A stretch of DNA of 64,000 bases from Bifidobacterium saimiriisciurei (GTDB lineage: Bacteria; Actinomycetota; Actinomycetes; Actinomycetales; Bifidobacteriaceae), in contig NZ_WHZU01000003.1 in assembly GCF_010667655.1 (NCBI RefSeq), positions 31,533-95,532 on the forward strand. The letters are read 5' to 3'. The translations under genes were made by a program, and so were the position numbers. Below the pieces are notes generated by a model, which was given only the letters and a program-made list of their open reading frames with translations, was not told the DNA's origin and did no database searches. Position 1 is the first letter of the stretch. Each line of letters begins with the position of its first letter. Shown here piece after piece: positions 52,973 to 62,303 of the stretch.

Positions 52973-54409
52973 CTAGGCGGCGACCGTCTCCACGCCGTCC
53001 CTTTCCATATCGGCCGGCGCTGCCGCTGCCATCGAGAACTGCCCCGATGCGCGGCGTAGCACCACCGTCACCATGACCACGCAGTACGTCAGCGCGAACG
53101 CCCACGCCATCGGGTTGGAAAGGCACACCAGCAGGTAGCCGCCGCCCGCCACGGTGAGCCATCCGCCGAGGCAGCGGCCGGCGAGCTCGCCGAACCCGGA
53201 GATGATGGCCTGCGTGCTGTAGCCCATGCCCTGCAGCGTGTTGAGGAAGATCATGAGCGAACCATGCAGCAGGAAGAAGCAGCTCATGATGAACAGGTAC
53301 TCCACGGCCGCATCCATGACCTCGGGACGCGCATCGCCGAGCACGAAACGGCACATCGGCTCCTTGAACAGGAAGATCACCACCCACGAGACGACGCAGT
53401 ACGAAGCCTGGATGATCACGCCGTCGCGCAATCCCAGACGGATGCGGTCGAGCCGGCGGGCTCCGTAGTTCTGACCGGCATAGGTGGCGATGGCCATGCC
53501 GACGCTCTCCATCGGCAGCGTGAACATCTGGCGGATGCGTTCACCGGCGGTCTGCGCGGTGACCATCGCGGCGCCGAGTGAGTTGATGGCCCCCTGCATC
53601 GCCACGGCGCCGACGGCGCAGACGGAATGCTCGAAGCCCATCGGCAGCCCCACATAGCACAGCCGCGCGATGTGGTGCCGCGACCAGCGCATCTCGTCGC
53701 GACGGATCCGGAAGATGGGGATCCTCGTGAACGCCCACCAGCAGTTCAGCACGGCCGACAGCGTCTGGCCGATGACGGTGGCGAGCGCCGAACCGATGAC
53801 GCCCATGCCGACGATGCCGATGAACACGTAGTTGAGCACGACGTTGACCACGCAGGAGACGAGCAGGAAGTAGAACGGGTGCTTCGAATCGCCGGCCGAG
53901 CGCATCAGCGCGGCCGAATGGTTGTACAGCACGGCGGAGGGGATGCCGAGGAAGATGACGACGATGTATTCCACGGCCATGCCCATGAGCTCGGCCGGGG
54001 TGTCGATGAAGGCGAGCAGCGGCCGGGCGAGCAGGGTCATCGACGCGGTGAATATGACCGACATGATGGCGCCCAGCCAGACGCCGTTCCACATGAACCG
54101 GCGGAAGTCGCGTTCGTCCTTCGCGCCGAAGCTTTGCGCGGCGGGGATGGAGAAGCCGATGCATGCGCCCTGCACGAATCCGAGGATGAGGAAGTTCAGC
54201 GAGTACGTGGCGCCGACCGCACCGAGCGCGTCGTCGCCGATGAGACGGCCGACGATCACCGCGTCGGCGAAGCTGTAGAGCTGCTGGAACAGGGTGCCGA
54301 GGATCAGCGGAATGGAAAAGACGAGGATGCGCACCAGCGGACGGCCGACCGTCAGATCGACGGTGGATTCGGTCGCGGTCTTGCGGTTGGTCGTGGGCTT
54401 TGCCGACAT
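52973..54409 (-). CDS. MATE-family efflux transporter 2
   Basis: 478 residues, 12 helices. LFQQLYSFADAVIVGRLIGD and MATE-type second half (AGERIRQMFTLPMESVGMAI) are clear. The C-terminus ends in an Ala-rich tail. ATG 54409 follows AAGGAGGTGCC. Divergent from the second LacI gene across a 387-bp region; may be controlled by it. The substrate is unknown. Confidence 0.9.
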   Translation of the reverse strand: MSAKPTTNRKTATESTVDLTVGRPLVRILVFSIPLILGTLFQQLYSFADAVIVGRLIGDDALGAVGATYSLNFLILGFVQGACIGFSIPAAQSFGAKDERDFRRFMWNGVWLGAIMSVIFTASMTLLARPLLAFIDTPAELMGMAVEYIVVIFLGIPSAVLYNHSAALMRSAGDSKHPFYFLLVSCVVNVVLNYVFIGIVGMGVIGSALATVIGQTLSAVLNCWWAFTRIPIFRIRRDEMRWSRHHIARLCYVGLPMGFEHSVCAVGAVAMQGAINSLGAAMVTAQTAGERIRQMFTLPMESVGMAIATYAGQNYGARRLDRIRLGLRDGVIIQASYCVVSWVVIFLFKEPMCRFVLGDARPEVMDAAVEYLFIMSCFFLLHGSLMIFLNTLQGMGYSTQAIISGFGELAGRCLGGWLTVAGGGYLLVCLSNPMAWAFALTYCVVMVTVVLRRASGQFSMAAAAPADMERDGVETVAA

Positions 54410-54796
54410 GGCACCTCCTTGGTATGGCGTTGGCTCGTTGTGGATTCGACCGCCATTCCCGGAGGAGGACATTCGGCGAGGATATTTCCATGCGCACGGG
54501 GATTCTCGCAGACGCGCCGCCATGACCTCCGATAGGCGACCCACGTTCGCGGGCATCCGCATGCGCCATCCCCAAGGCAGACGCCCCCGCCGTAATCCTG
54601 GCAGTGACGGGCGATGCGTCTGCCCGATGGATGCCGTCATGGGCATCGACGTCATTCATCGTAAAAAGGACGTGCCGAGGCCGACGCCGTTTTTCCACGG
54701 TTTTCCAAAACGCGGAAAAACTCACGTCGCCGAATCGTCCACCGGACGTCGCCCGGCATGGATGACGGCCATGCCGAACGACTACGATGAACGACC
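54410..54796. promoter_or_regulatory. MATE / LacI divergent region with TTTCCA-N4-TTTCC site
   Basis: TTTCCACGGTTTTCC (54692-54706) matches the 15-bp motif at 48108 and 50754. CGCGGAAAAAC follows it, giving partial dyad symmetry. Towards the MATE gene a TACGAT sits about 28 bp away. Nothing else recognised in the stretch. Confidence 0.55.
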
Positions 54797-55864
54797 ATGA
54801 GCAGTGTTCACGACGAAGACGACGGCCACGACGAAGACGGCGTCCACACCGAATCCCACGGCGACGGCCGCGAGGCCGCGCCGGTCACGATAACGGACGT
54901 GGCGGAGGCGGCGGGCGTCTCCATCGCCACGGTCTCACGCACGTTCCGATATCCCGACCGCGTCAACGTGCGTACGCTGAACCATGTGCGCGCGGTCGCC
55001 GAACGGCTCGGCTACCATGCGCAGGCCATCCGGCCGCGCGTGGAGAGCCGTCTCGCCGGCCTTATCTCCCTGACCGTCAACGACCTGGGCAACCCCGTGT
55101 ATTCGCAGATCGCACGGGCCGTGCAACGCGAATGCAGCCGGCGGAACTTCGGACTGATGATCTCGGAGACGGAGGAGAGCCCCGATTCCGAGCGTGCGAT
55201 CGTCACACGCGCCATCCCCCATGTGGACGGCATGATCCTCTGTGCGCCCAGGCTGCCGGACGCCACGATCCGCAAGCTCGCCCAGTCGCGGCCGCTGGCG
55301 GTGATGAACCGTGCGGTCGGCGGCGTGCAGTCGATGTACGCCGACGACGGGCCGGCGATCATGGAGGCGGTGGATGCGCTGGCGAAACTCGGGCACCGCG
55401 AGGTGACGTATATCGCAGGCACTCGGCAGGCATGGCAGAACGGGCTTCGGACGAACGCCATGCAGGCGGCTTGCCGGCGGGCGGGACTGCGGCTTCGACG
55501 CACCTCCTGCGCATATCCGGTCGGGCCGGAATCGCAGGAGGCGTTCGAGGGGTTCCTCGCACGGCCCACATCGGCCGCGGTGGCCTACAACGACGAGGTG
55601 GCCTATGCGTTCATGACGTTCCTCGAGGCCCATGGATTGTCCGTCCCCGACGACGTGTCGGTGGTGGGCATCGACGACATCCCCATGTGCGAGGTGTGCT
55701 CGCCGAAGCTGGCGAGCATCGCGGTGCCGAGGCAGGAGCTTGCGCGGGAGGCGGCCCGGCGCATCATCGGGCAGGTGCTGCACAGCGGCGACGATGCCTT
55801 GGCGCCGGTGGTGCTGCGTTCGGGGTTCGTATGGCGGGCGAGCATCGGCGAGGCCGCCCGATAG
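54797..55864 (+). CDS. LacI-family regulator with His/Asp-rich N-terminal tail
   Basis: 355 residues. HTH VTITDVAEAAGVSIATVSRT begins only after about 29 residues; the preceding tail (SSVHDEDDGHDEDGVHTESH) is unusually rich in Asp, His and Glu and could bind metal. The effector domain is normal (VSVVGIDDIPMCEVCSPKL). The ATG has no Shine-Dalgarno; TACGAT sits 9 bp upstream, so a leaderless start or a start at a later codon is possible. Confidence 0.87.
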   Translation: MSSVHDEDDGHDEDGVHTESHGDGREAAPVTITDVAEAAGVSIATVSRTFRYPDRVNVRTLNHVRAVAERLGYHAQAIRPRVESRLAGLISLTVNDLGNPVYSQIARAVQRECSRRNFGLMISETEESPDSERAIVTRAIPHVDGMILCAPRLPDATIRKLAQSRPLAVMNRAVGGVQSMYADDGPAIMEAVDALAKLGHREVTYIAGTRQAWQNGLRTNAMQAACRRAGLRLRRTSCAYPVGPESQEAFEGFLARPTSAAVAYNDEVAYAFMTFLEAHGLSVPDDVSVVGIDDIPMCEVCSPKLASIAVPRQELAREAARRIIGQVLHSGDDALAPVVLRSGFVWRASIGEAAR

Positions 55865-55885
55865 CGGCACGGCGGCGTCGAAACG

Positions 55886-55921
55886 GAAAAACCCGCCTGC
55901 CGAGGAGAGCGGCAGGCGGGT
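55886..55921 (-). terminator. Terminator for the 144-residue protein gene
   Basis: ACCCGCCTGCCG and CGGCAGGCGGGT form a 12-bp stem. On the minus strand the U-run TTTTTCC follows, about 165 bp beyond the gene end. It may also slow transcription from the LacI side. Confidence 0.75.
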
Positions 55922-56086
55922 GACATGACTTCGCGGTAAAACCGATCACAAACCGCGAGGACGGACATCGGACGGATTCATGACGCACGCAACCCGTTGC
56001 ACGTCACGGAACCGCTCGATGGGGTATGGAGGGAGGGAACCGGTCATCCGGCCGGATTCCACACTTGGCGAGCTACTTGGCGGGAG

Positions 56087-56521
56087 CTACTTGGCGAGCT
56101 TGGAGAAGTCGTCGAACAGTTCGCCGTAGATCTGGCCCCAGGAGCGCTTGCCCTGGATGTACTTGACGGTCATCGACTCGGTGAAGGAGTCGAAGAAGCC
56201 CTTGATCTCGGCCTTCACGTCGTCGGCGACGTCGAGCTCGTCGACCTTGGCCTTGATGCCGGCGGAGGCCTGGGCGCAGCGCAGGGCCTCCCACTCGCCG
56301 TAGGTCATGGACTTGAACTTGCCGTCAAGGCCCTCGTTGAGGGTGAAGGTGTCGGCGGTGGTCAGCGCGGCGAGCGTCGGCTCGATCTGGTCGGCCGGGG
56401 TGGCGAAGTCGAGTTCGCCGGCCTGGTCGAGGCCCGTGAAGGTGACCTTGCCGTCGTTGATCTCGGCCTGGATGAACACCATCTTGTCGATCTTCTCGTT
56501 GTAGAGGATGATCTGTGACAT
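56087..56521 (-). CDS. Unknown 144-residue protein in the uronate island
   Basis: Soluble, acidic, no signal peptide. N-terminal half predicted beta (IILYNEKIDKMVFIQAEIND), C-terminal half helical and ending SWGQIYGELFDDFSKLAK. I recognise no family. It is 111 bp downstream of the third GPH symporter and on the same strand, most likely the second gene of that operon. The 3' end is duplicated: a 14-bp unit GAGCTACTTGGCGG/A occurs twice in tandem (56070-56097), giving two in-frame-like TAG stops. Confidence 0.8.
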   Translation of the reverse strand: MSQIILYNEKIDKMVFIQAEINDGKVTFTGLDQAGELDFATPADQIEPTLAALTTADTFTLNEGLDGKFKSMTYGEWEALRCAQASAGIKAKVDELDVADDVKAEIKGFFDSFTESMTVKYIQGKRSWGQIYGELFDDFSKLAK

Positions 56522-56632
56522 GATTTGCTTCTTTCGTTGAAAGGTATGGAAAGAGCCGCGTTCGGCGAATCGCGTCGCGCGGCTCGGGGAACGGAACAGG
56601 TCCGTTATGGGATCTTCAGATCCTGGCGATCA

Positions 56633-58180
56633 TCAGATCTTCTCGATCGGCAGGCCGTTCTTGTCCAGATCCGGCCAGAGCTTCTCGTACGGGTGACCGG
56701 TGAGCTCCTCGGCGATCTTGCGGGCTTCCGGAGTGACGTCGGCCTTGGAGCCGCCGGCCTCGAGACGCTCGATCTCGGCCTTCAGGATGCCGTGGGTCTC
56801 ACGGTCGAGGTAGATGCGGCGGGACATCCACAGGGCCCAGGCGATCAGGACGCAGGTGCCGAGGAAGAACACGAGCACGATGCCGACCTGCACGTTGTGC
56901 GGGGTGGTCTGGAAGTTCTTCATGGTGTCGGCCTTGTAACCGGTGAACTCGAGGAGCAGACCGGCGACCCACGTGGCGATGGCGCCGGTGGACTTGCGGA
57001 AGAAGGTCATCACGGAGGCGTAGAGGCCGGCACGGTCGCCACGGGTCATGATGTAGTCGACGTCAGGCATGAACGGGAACAGGTTCCACGGGGTGAACTC
57101 CAGGGTGGCGCGACCGCACTGGTACACGATGGAGACGATGAGGAAGATCCAGAACGGGTTGTGGATGCCGGCGGCCCACACGCCGACGTAGGCGACCATG
57201 GCCACGAGGATGGAGACGTAGCTCAGGCGGAACAGGAAGCGCGGACCGTGGGAGATCATGAGCTTGGCGCACAGGATCGTCATCGGGATGCCGAGGATGG
57301 ACATGGCCTGGAAGGTCCACGGCCAGGACTCGCCGGCGCCGGAGATGCAGCAGACGATGAAGGTCGGCAGCAGCGTGGAGTAGAAGTCCTTGCCGGTGAA
57401 GGACAGCAGGTAGACGGCCAGGTGCGTACGGAAGGCCTGGTTCTTGAAGGTGTCGACGTAGCCGGTGACGGATTCCTTGAGGAACTGGCCGACGGACTGC
57501 TTCGGACGGGACTCGAGCTCCTTGATGAACTCCTCGGTGAGCGGGCGCTCCCAGGTGCCGAACGTGGAGATGGCGATGGCGACCACGAACAGGACGGTCC
57601 ATGCGATGCCGGCGATCAGGTAGGAGTTCGGGTTGTTGGCCTGCTTCAGGGCGGCCAGGATGAGGAACACGAGGGCGGTGCCGGTGGCGGAGATCACCAT
57701 GCGGGAACCGGACAGCGTGGTGCGCAGCGTGTAGTCACGGGTCATCTCGGTGGGCAGGCACTCCCACGGGACGATCATCATGGCGATGATGACCTCCATG
57801 GCGATGTAGACCGCGAGGTAGTAGGCCGCGGAGGTGGAGTTGATCCAGAACAGCGGGAACACGCAGGCGAACAGGATCAGGCCGAGCAGCATGAAGAAGT
57901 GACGACGGCCGAACTTCTGACCGAGCTTGGTGTGGTAGAAGTTATCGGTGATCAGGCCGAGGAACAGGTTCCAGATGCAGTCCACGATACGACCGGCGGC
58001 GGCGATGCCACCGGCGATTGCGGGGTTGAAGCCCTGTGCCAGGGTCAGGTATGCGAAGATGACGCCGGAAACGATGTTGTTCCAGCCGCCGCCCATGAGG
58101 TCGAGCATGCCGTACTGGATACCACGACCGATGTTGATTTCGTGAGCCTTGTAGGGCCACTTGTTAAGGTTGGAGGCCAT
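56633..58180 (-). CDS. GPH-family symporter, uronate regulon
   Basis: A 515-residue, 12-helix symporter. Markers are MLDLMGGGWNNIVSGVIFAY at helix 1 and CIWNLFLGLITDNFYHTKLG in the first loop. A C-terminal cytoplasmic extension of about 70 residues (RRIYLDRETHGILKAEIERL...) is unusual in length. The upstream region has the same operator set as uxaC, pointing to a uronate or related substrate. ATG 58180 lies after AAGGGTAAAAAACAA. Confidence 0.85.
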   Translation of the reverse strand: MASNLNKWPYKAHEINIGRGIQYGMLDLMGGGWNNIVSGVIFAYLTLAQGFNPAIAGGIAAAGRIVDCIWNLFLGLITDNFYHTKLGQKFGRRHFFMLLGLILFACVFPLFWINSTSAAYYLAVYIAMEVIIAMMIVPWECLPTEMTRDYTLRTTLSGSRMVISATGTALVFLILAALKQANNPNSYLIAGIAWTVLFVVAIAISTFGTWERPLTEEFIKELESRPKQSVGQFLKESVTGYVDTFKNQAFRTHLAVYLLSFTGKDFYSTLLPTFIVCCISGAGESWPWTFQAMSILGIPMTILCAKLMISHGPRFLFRLSYVSILVAMVAYVGVWAAGIHNPFWIFLIVSIVYQCGRATLEFTPWNLFPFMPDVDYIMTRGDRAGLYASVMTFFRKSTGAIATWVAGLLLEFTGYKADTMKNFQTTPHNVQVGIVLVFFLGTCVLIAWALWMSRRIYLDRETHGILKAEIERLEAGGSKADVTPEARKIAEELTGHPYEKLWPDLDKNGLPIEKI

Positions 58181-58666
58181 TTTGTTTTTTACCCTTTCCT
58201 TCTCCAACACGGACCTTCATGGTCCGCGTTAGCTTCATTCGGGTGCAAGAGTGCTCCCTTGCACCGCTGGCCGTCCCGAGGATCCGCCTTACTGCCAGGT
58301 TTGACGAATCACCGTCCGTCATCCGCGCTGCCAGTGCGCGGACGTCGATGACGACCTTCCACTTTCGAGAAGTAGTTTCATGTTCATTGTGGCCCTTGCC
58401 GGCATTTGCCGTCGTGCGTTGCCATAATTTGCATATCAAGTGTGATAGCGGTCACATCCGAAAACGGCATTCGTTTGGCAACGCCATGGCAACATCACGA
58501 CGGCGTTCGCCGGCTTGCGGCGACGCCGCCGCAAAACCGCAAAAAAGGCGGAATATCAACGAAAAACGAGGATGCCGATACGAAAGCGCCCGCATCGCCG
58601 TAATCGGCGGATGCGGGCGTTCGATAATCATCGACCGATGCATCGATCGAAGTCAGGCCGTCGGAA
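58181..58666. promoter_or_regulatory. Symporter promoter region with uxaC-type operators, and eda terminator
   Basis: Operator elements are CTTGCCGGCATTTGCC (58395-58410), GTTGCCATAATTTGCA (58418-58433), palindrome TGTGATAGCGGTCACA (58441-58456) and a TGGCAAC pair (58476-58482, 58487-58493). The GTTGCC-type, GTGA-N6-TCAC and paired TGGCAAC elements all recur upstream of uxaC. On the right, the hairpin at 58581-58619 ends the eda operon. No gene is seen. Confidence 0.7.
58581..58619 (-). terminator. Terminator of kdgK-eda
   Basis: Arms CGCCCGCATCGCCG (58587-58600) and CGGCGGATGCGGGCG (58605-58619) pair with a single bulge; loop TAAT; a short U-stretch CTTTCG on the minus side. Confidence 0.7.
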
Positions 58667-59332
58667 TCAGGCGTTCTTCTTGTCGATGATCGGCTTGACG
58701 AGGGCGCGGGCGTCGGCGCAGGCCTGGGCGATGGCGTCCCAGTCGTGGGCCTTCTGCGCGGCGGACGGCACCGGGAAGGAGCCGCCGATGGCGAACACGT
58801 TGTTGAGGCTGATGTACTCCTCGGCGTTCTTCAGGCTCACGCCGCCGGTGGGCAGGAACTTCATCTCGGCGAACGGGCCGTTGAGGGCCTTGAGGGTCTT
58901 CACGCCGCCGTAGGCCTCGGCCGGGAAGAACTTCACGTAGCGCAGGCCCAGCTGGTAGGCGTCGTCCACGTCGGACGGGACGGCGGTGCCGGGGAGGACG
59001 AGGATGTCGTTCTCGAGGGCGTAGTCCACGATGCTGCGGGTGAAGGCCGGGGTGACCAGGCCCTTGCAGCCGGCCTCGATGGAGGCCTTGGCCTGCTCGA
59101 CGGTGTGCACGGTGCCGGCGACCAGGGTGACGCCCGGCACTTCGTCGCGGATGCGCTTCATGCCTTCGATGGCGTACGGGGAACGGAAGGTGACCTCGGC
59201 CACCGGGATGCCGCCGCGCTCGAGGGCCTGGGCCAGCGGAACGGCCTCCTCCACGCTGTGCAGCGTGACCAGCGGGACGACTCCAAGCTCGGAGAAGTAG
59301 GCCAGCTGCTCTTCGTTGGTCTTATCTGCCAT
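58667..59332 (-). CDS. eda: KDPG (2-keto-3-deoxy-6-phosphogluconate) aldolase
   Basis: Splits KDPG into pyruvate and glyceraldehyde-3-phosphate, last step of the Ashwell pathway. 221 residues; VAEVTFRSPYAIEGM carries the catalytic Glu, LVAGTVHT follows, and the Schiff-base Lys134 is in VKFFPAEAYGG. FLPTGGVSLKNAEEY is the phosphate site. ATG 59332 has AAAGGAG seven bases upstream. 95 bp downstream of kdgK, same operon. Confidence 0.96.
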   Translation of the reverse strand: MADKTNEEQLAYFSELGVVPLVTLHSVEEAVPLAQALERGGIPVAEVTFRSPYAIEGMKRIRDEVPGVTLVAGTVHTVEQAKASIEAGCKGLVTPAFTRSIVDYALENDILVLPGTAVPSDVDDAYQLGLRYVKFFPAEAYGGVKTLKALNGPFAEMKFLPTGGVSLKNAEEYISLNNVFAIGGSFPVPSAAQKAHDWDAIAQACADARALVKPIIDKKNA

Positions 59333-59427
59333 AGTGATACTCCTTTGAGTTATTGCCAACAGGTTGATTATCGCGCTTGCGTTCGATCATGCACGACTTG
59401 CGTTTGCTTCCGCTTCCGACTCTGCGC

Positions 59428-60411
59428 CTACTTCGCGCGCGGGTGCGACTCGGTGAACGCCTTCAGCTCCTCGGGGGTCGGCAGGCCCTCGTTGTCGGAG
59501 ATGAACTGCGTCTGGATGGCGCCGAGCGCGCAGCCGCGCTCCAGCGCCTCATCCACGGTCCTGCCGTCCATGAGCGCGGAGAGCGTGCCGGCGGCGAAGC
59601 CGTCGCCGCAGCCGACCGTATCGACCACATGGTCGACCACGAAGCCATGCACGTACGTGGACTCCTTGCCGTCGGTGGCGTAGGCGCCGGCGGGGCCGTC
59701 CTTGACGACGACGAGCTTGGCGCCGTTGTCGATGAACGCCTGGGCGGTGCTTTCCAGATCGTCGGCGCCGAACAGCTCGCGGCCTTCGCCGACGCCCGGC
59801 AGCACCAGGTCGGCCTGGGAGGCCAGCTCGACGAGGGTCTTGCGCATGAGGTCGAGGCTCGGCCAGATGGCGGGACGCAGGTTCGGGTCGAACGACACGT
59901 AGGCGCCGTTCTCGCGGGCCCTGACGATGAGCTCCTTGGCGGCGGCCAGCGTGGTCTCGCTCAGCGGGGGCAGGATGCCGGTGAGATGCACCAGCGAGAT
60001 GTCGGAGAAGTCGACGGCGTCCACATCGGCCGGGGACAGCGTGGAGGCCGCGGAGTTCTTGCGCCAGTAAGCGGTCTTCGGATCGCCGTGGCTCACCTTG
60101 GACTTCATCATGAAGCCGGTGAGGCGATCGTCGTTGTAGGAGACGAGCGAGGTGTCGATGCCGTTCTTCTCCATGAAGTTGCGGATGCGGTCGCCGGCGG
60201 GGTCGTGGGCGAGCTTGGTCATGTACACCGGCTTCTGCCCCAGACGGGAAAGGCCAACGCACACATTCAGCTCGGCGCCGGCCACCGAGGCGCCGAACGA
60301 CTCGACCTCGGCCAGGTCGCCTTCCTGCTCAGCGGTGAACAGCGCCATCGCCTCACCGACCAGCAGCACCTTTCCCGGCTTAATAGCCACAGTTGATTCA
60401 CTCAACGTCAT
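59428..60411 (-). CDS. kdgK: 2-dehydro-3-deoxygluconokinase (PfkB family)
   Basis: Phosphorylates KDG to KDPG. 327 residues; GEAMALFTAEQEGDLAEVES and GAELNVCVGLSRLG are typical of KDG kinases, and the PfkB signature DTVGCGDGFAAG contains the catalytic base Asp270. First gene of kdgK-eda. Divergent from the KdgR-like regulator. Its ATG is preceded by AGAGGGATTTCTC. Confidence 0.94.
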   Translation of the reverse strand: MTLSESTVAIKPGKVLLVGEAMALFTAEQEGDLAEVESFGASVAGAELNVCVGLSRLGQKPVYMTKLAHDPAGDRIRNFMEKNGIDTSLVSYNDDRLTGFMMKSKVSHGDPKTAYWRKNSAASTLSPADVDAVDFSDISLVHLTGILPPLSETTLAAAKELIVRARENGAYVSFDPNLRPAIWPSLDLMRKTLVELASQADLVLPGVGEGRELFGADDLESTAQAFIDNGAKLVVVKDGPAGAYATDGKESTYVHGFVVDHVVDTVGCGDGFAAGTLSALMDGRTVDEALERGCALGAIQTQFISDNEGLPTPEELKAFTESHPRAK

Positions 60412-60644
60412 GAGAAATCCCTCTGTTCAATCAATGTATAGTTTTTTCGATCCAAGTTCGAACCTTGAACTCAACCGGTACACATCATACTATCCTGAGA
60501 GTAGTTTTCGTAGGCGGTTGTTGGCACGTTTTTCAAAATTCGACGCCGGTTCACCCGAACGCGCCGGCGGAAACGCCGTGCATGGCGCCGCACCGGGCGT
60601 CGGGTACAGTGAATGCAGCCTCACCACACGGAGGATATTGCGAC
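60412..60644. promoter_or_regulatory. kdgK / kdgR divergent promoters with ACCGGT operator
   Basis: Plus strand: TTGAAC (60465-60470) and TACTAT (60488-60493) are 17 bp apart, and CAACCGGTACACA lies within the spacer, an operator position that would block the regulator's own promoter. Minus strand: a TTCGAA-16 bp-TATACA pair is a candidate for kdgK. AACCGGTACACA is repeated upstream of the permease (62515-62526). Confidence 0.65.
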
Positions 60645-61739
60645 ATGAGGCAGTCAAAGGCGAACCGCAAGCCCAGCATCGCTGACGTGGCGGCCGCGGT
60701 GGGGGTCTCGAAGACCACGATCTCGCGGTATCTGCACGGCAAGTACGACTACATGTCGGCCGAGACGAAGGAGCGCATCGACGCCACCATCGAGGAGCTC
60801 GGCTACCGGCCGAACAAGATGGCGCAGAGCCTCAAGGCCTCGAACAGCCATCTCATCGGCGTGACCATCGCGAACATCAGCAATCCGTTCAGCTCGCAGC
60901 TGCTCAAGGGCATTCAGGCCGAGTGCCGGGCGCGCGGCATCCAGCTGCTGGTGAGCGACGTCGACGACAATCCGGCGCTCGAGCGCGCGGCCATCGAATC
61001 GCTGCTCGACTCGCAGGTGGACGGCCTCATCGTGAACACCGCCGGCGACAACGACGACTACCTCACCGAATTCGCCACGAAGGACGGCAATCCGCCGATG
61101 GCGACGCTCGACCGATTCATCAAGCCGGTGGTCTGCGACTGCATCACCACCGACAACGCGGCCGGCGTCGATGAGATGCTCGACCATCTCGTCGCCCAGC
61201 GGTTCGACCATGTGGTGTTCGTCACGCAGCCGGCGGCGGCCATCACCACGCGAGTGACGCGAGTGACGGCGTTCCGGTCGTATATCGCCGCGCATGGTGC
61301 GGCTGCCGGCGCGGCCGGTGCTGCCGATATTGCCGGTGCTGCCGATACGGCGACCGGCGCAATCAGCGGCACGATCAGCGGCGAAGTACTGGAATACAAC
61401 GACCTCGCAGGTCTCGAGACCGGCCTCGAACGGATCATGGCCGAGCAGGCCGGACGCAGGGTCTGCCTGTTCTCGAACAACGAGGACGGCATGTGCGACA
61501 TATTCGAGGCGTATCCGGCCGCGCTCGACGGGCATATCGGGCTGTGCGCGTTCGCCACCAAACGCTGGGCGCGCTACAGCGGCCGCGGCATCACATGCCT
61601 CGACCAGAACCCGGTGCGCATGGGACGCACCTGCGCCGCCAAGCTCGCCGCACGCATCTACGACGGCGACGATTCGCCATACGAGCTTCTGGAGCTTCCC
61701 GCCGAGCTGTGCATCTACGCCTCCACCACCGAGGTATAG
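60645..61739 (+). CDS. kdgR: LacI-family regulator, KdgR-like
   Basis: 364 residues. HTH PSIADVAAAVGVSKTTISRY and hinge YRPNKMAQSLKASNSHLIGV resemble KdgR regulators of KDG metabolism in Gram-positive bacteria. The effector domain carries a low-complexity Ala/Gly insertion (about residues 218-248), encoded partly by an 18-bp unit repeated in tandem (61314-61349). It likely represses kdgK-eda and the permease through ACCGGT operators. Starts at ATG 60645 after GGAGG. Confidence 0.88.
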   Translation: MRQSKANRKPSIADVAAAVGVSKTTISRYLHGKYDYMSAETKERIDATIEELGYRPNKMAQSLKASNSHLIGVTIANISNPFSSQLLKGIQAECRARGIQLLVSDVDDNPALERAAIESLLDSQVDGLIVNTAGDNDDYLTEFATKDGNPPMATLDRFIKPVVCDCITTDNAAGVDEMLDHLVAQRFDHVVFVTQPAAAITTRVTRVTAFRSYIAAHGAAAGAAGAADIAGAADTATGAISGTISGEVLEYNDLAGLETGLERIMAEQAGRRVCLFSNNEDGMCDIFEAYPAALDGHIGLCAFATKRWARYSGRGITCLDQNPVRMGRTCAAKLAARIYDGDDSPYELLELPAELCIYASTTEV

Positions 61740-61773
61740 CGAACACCTCCGTTCACAAGCGCGGCCCGTGCAC

Positions 61774-62303
61774 GAATCGCCATATATCGCATATCCCGTC
61801 GTTGACGGATACGACAACCGTTCACGAATCGTCCGATGCGCATATATTCCGTCACTTGCGAGCAGGTATTTCATTCAGGAATCCCCAGATATACGCACAT
61901 CCTCCCATTCGCACGCGGCCTTTTCATGCACGAATCCCCAGATATACGCACATATCACCATTCGCGCGCATATGCCATGTTCATGAATCGGCGAATATAC
62001 ACATATCCCATGGTTCATATCAAACCGCCACGTTCACGAATCAATCGATAGCCCGATATTCCAACATTCATCGAGAGAAAATGCCTCCACGAATCGACAA
62101 ATGCACGAGCATCCTTCGATTCGTGAACACATGCCGAATTCCCGAATCGGGGGATATCGGCGCATATCCACATTCGCGAGCCCAAAACGGCCGCACGAAT
62201 CGGCGGATGCGGGCGCATCTTTCGGTTCGTGAATGAAAGCCGCGTTCATGAATCAATCGATGCATCCGCATATGACGATTCATGAGTCTCGATGCCGGAC
62301 ATA
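61774..62303. repeat. Ten-unit, 53-bp-period tandem array of hairpin-forming repeats
   Basis: GAATC anchors start at 61774, 61826, 61879, 61932, 61985, 62038, 62091, 62144, 62197 and 62250, spaced 52 then eight or nine times 53 bp. The anchored unit is (C/T)GAATC, then GATAT- or GATGC-like, then GCATAT, then ATTC(G/A), then an 8-14 nt linker ending TTCAC or TTCAT. Units fold into nested stems. Unit 7 pairs CACGAATCG with CGATTCGTG; unit 10 pairs TCATGAATC with GATTCATGA. Inner stems include GATGCG-GG-CGCATC in unit 9. An eleventh, decayed unit follows near 62305. Sequence identity between units is moderate, unlike CRISPR. Confidence 0.85.

Noticed and set aside
61836..62236. Protein-coding repeats in the array (peptides such as NPQIYAH)
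   Set aside because: The 53-bp period shifts frame at every unit, there is no ribosome site, and base pairing rather than codon use is conserved.
61774..62303. CRISPR array
   Set aside because: Units vary throughout and are not identical repeats separated by unique spacers; there is no cas gene in the window.
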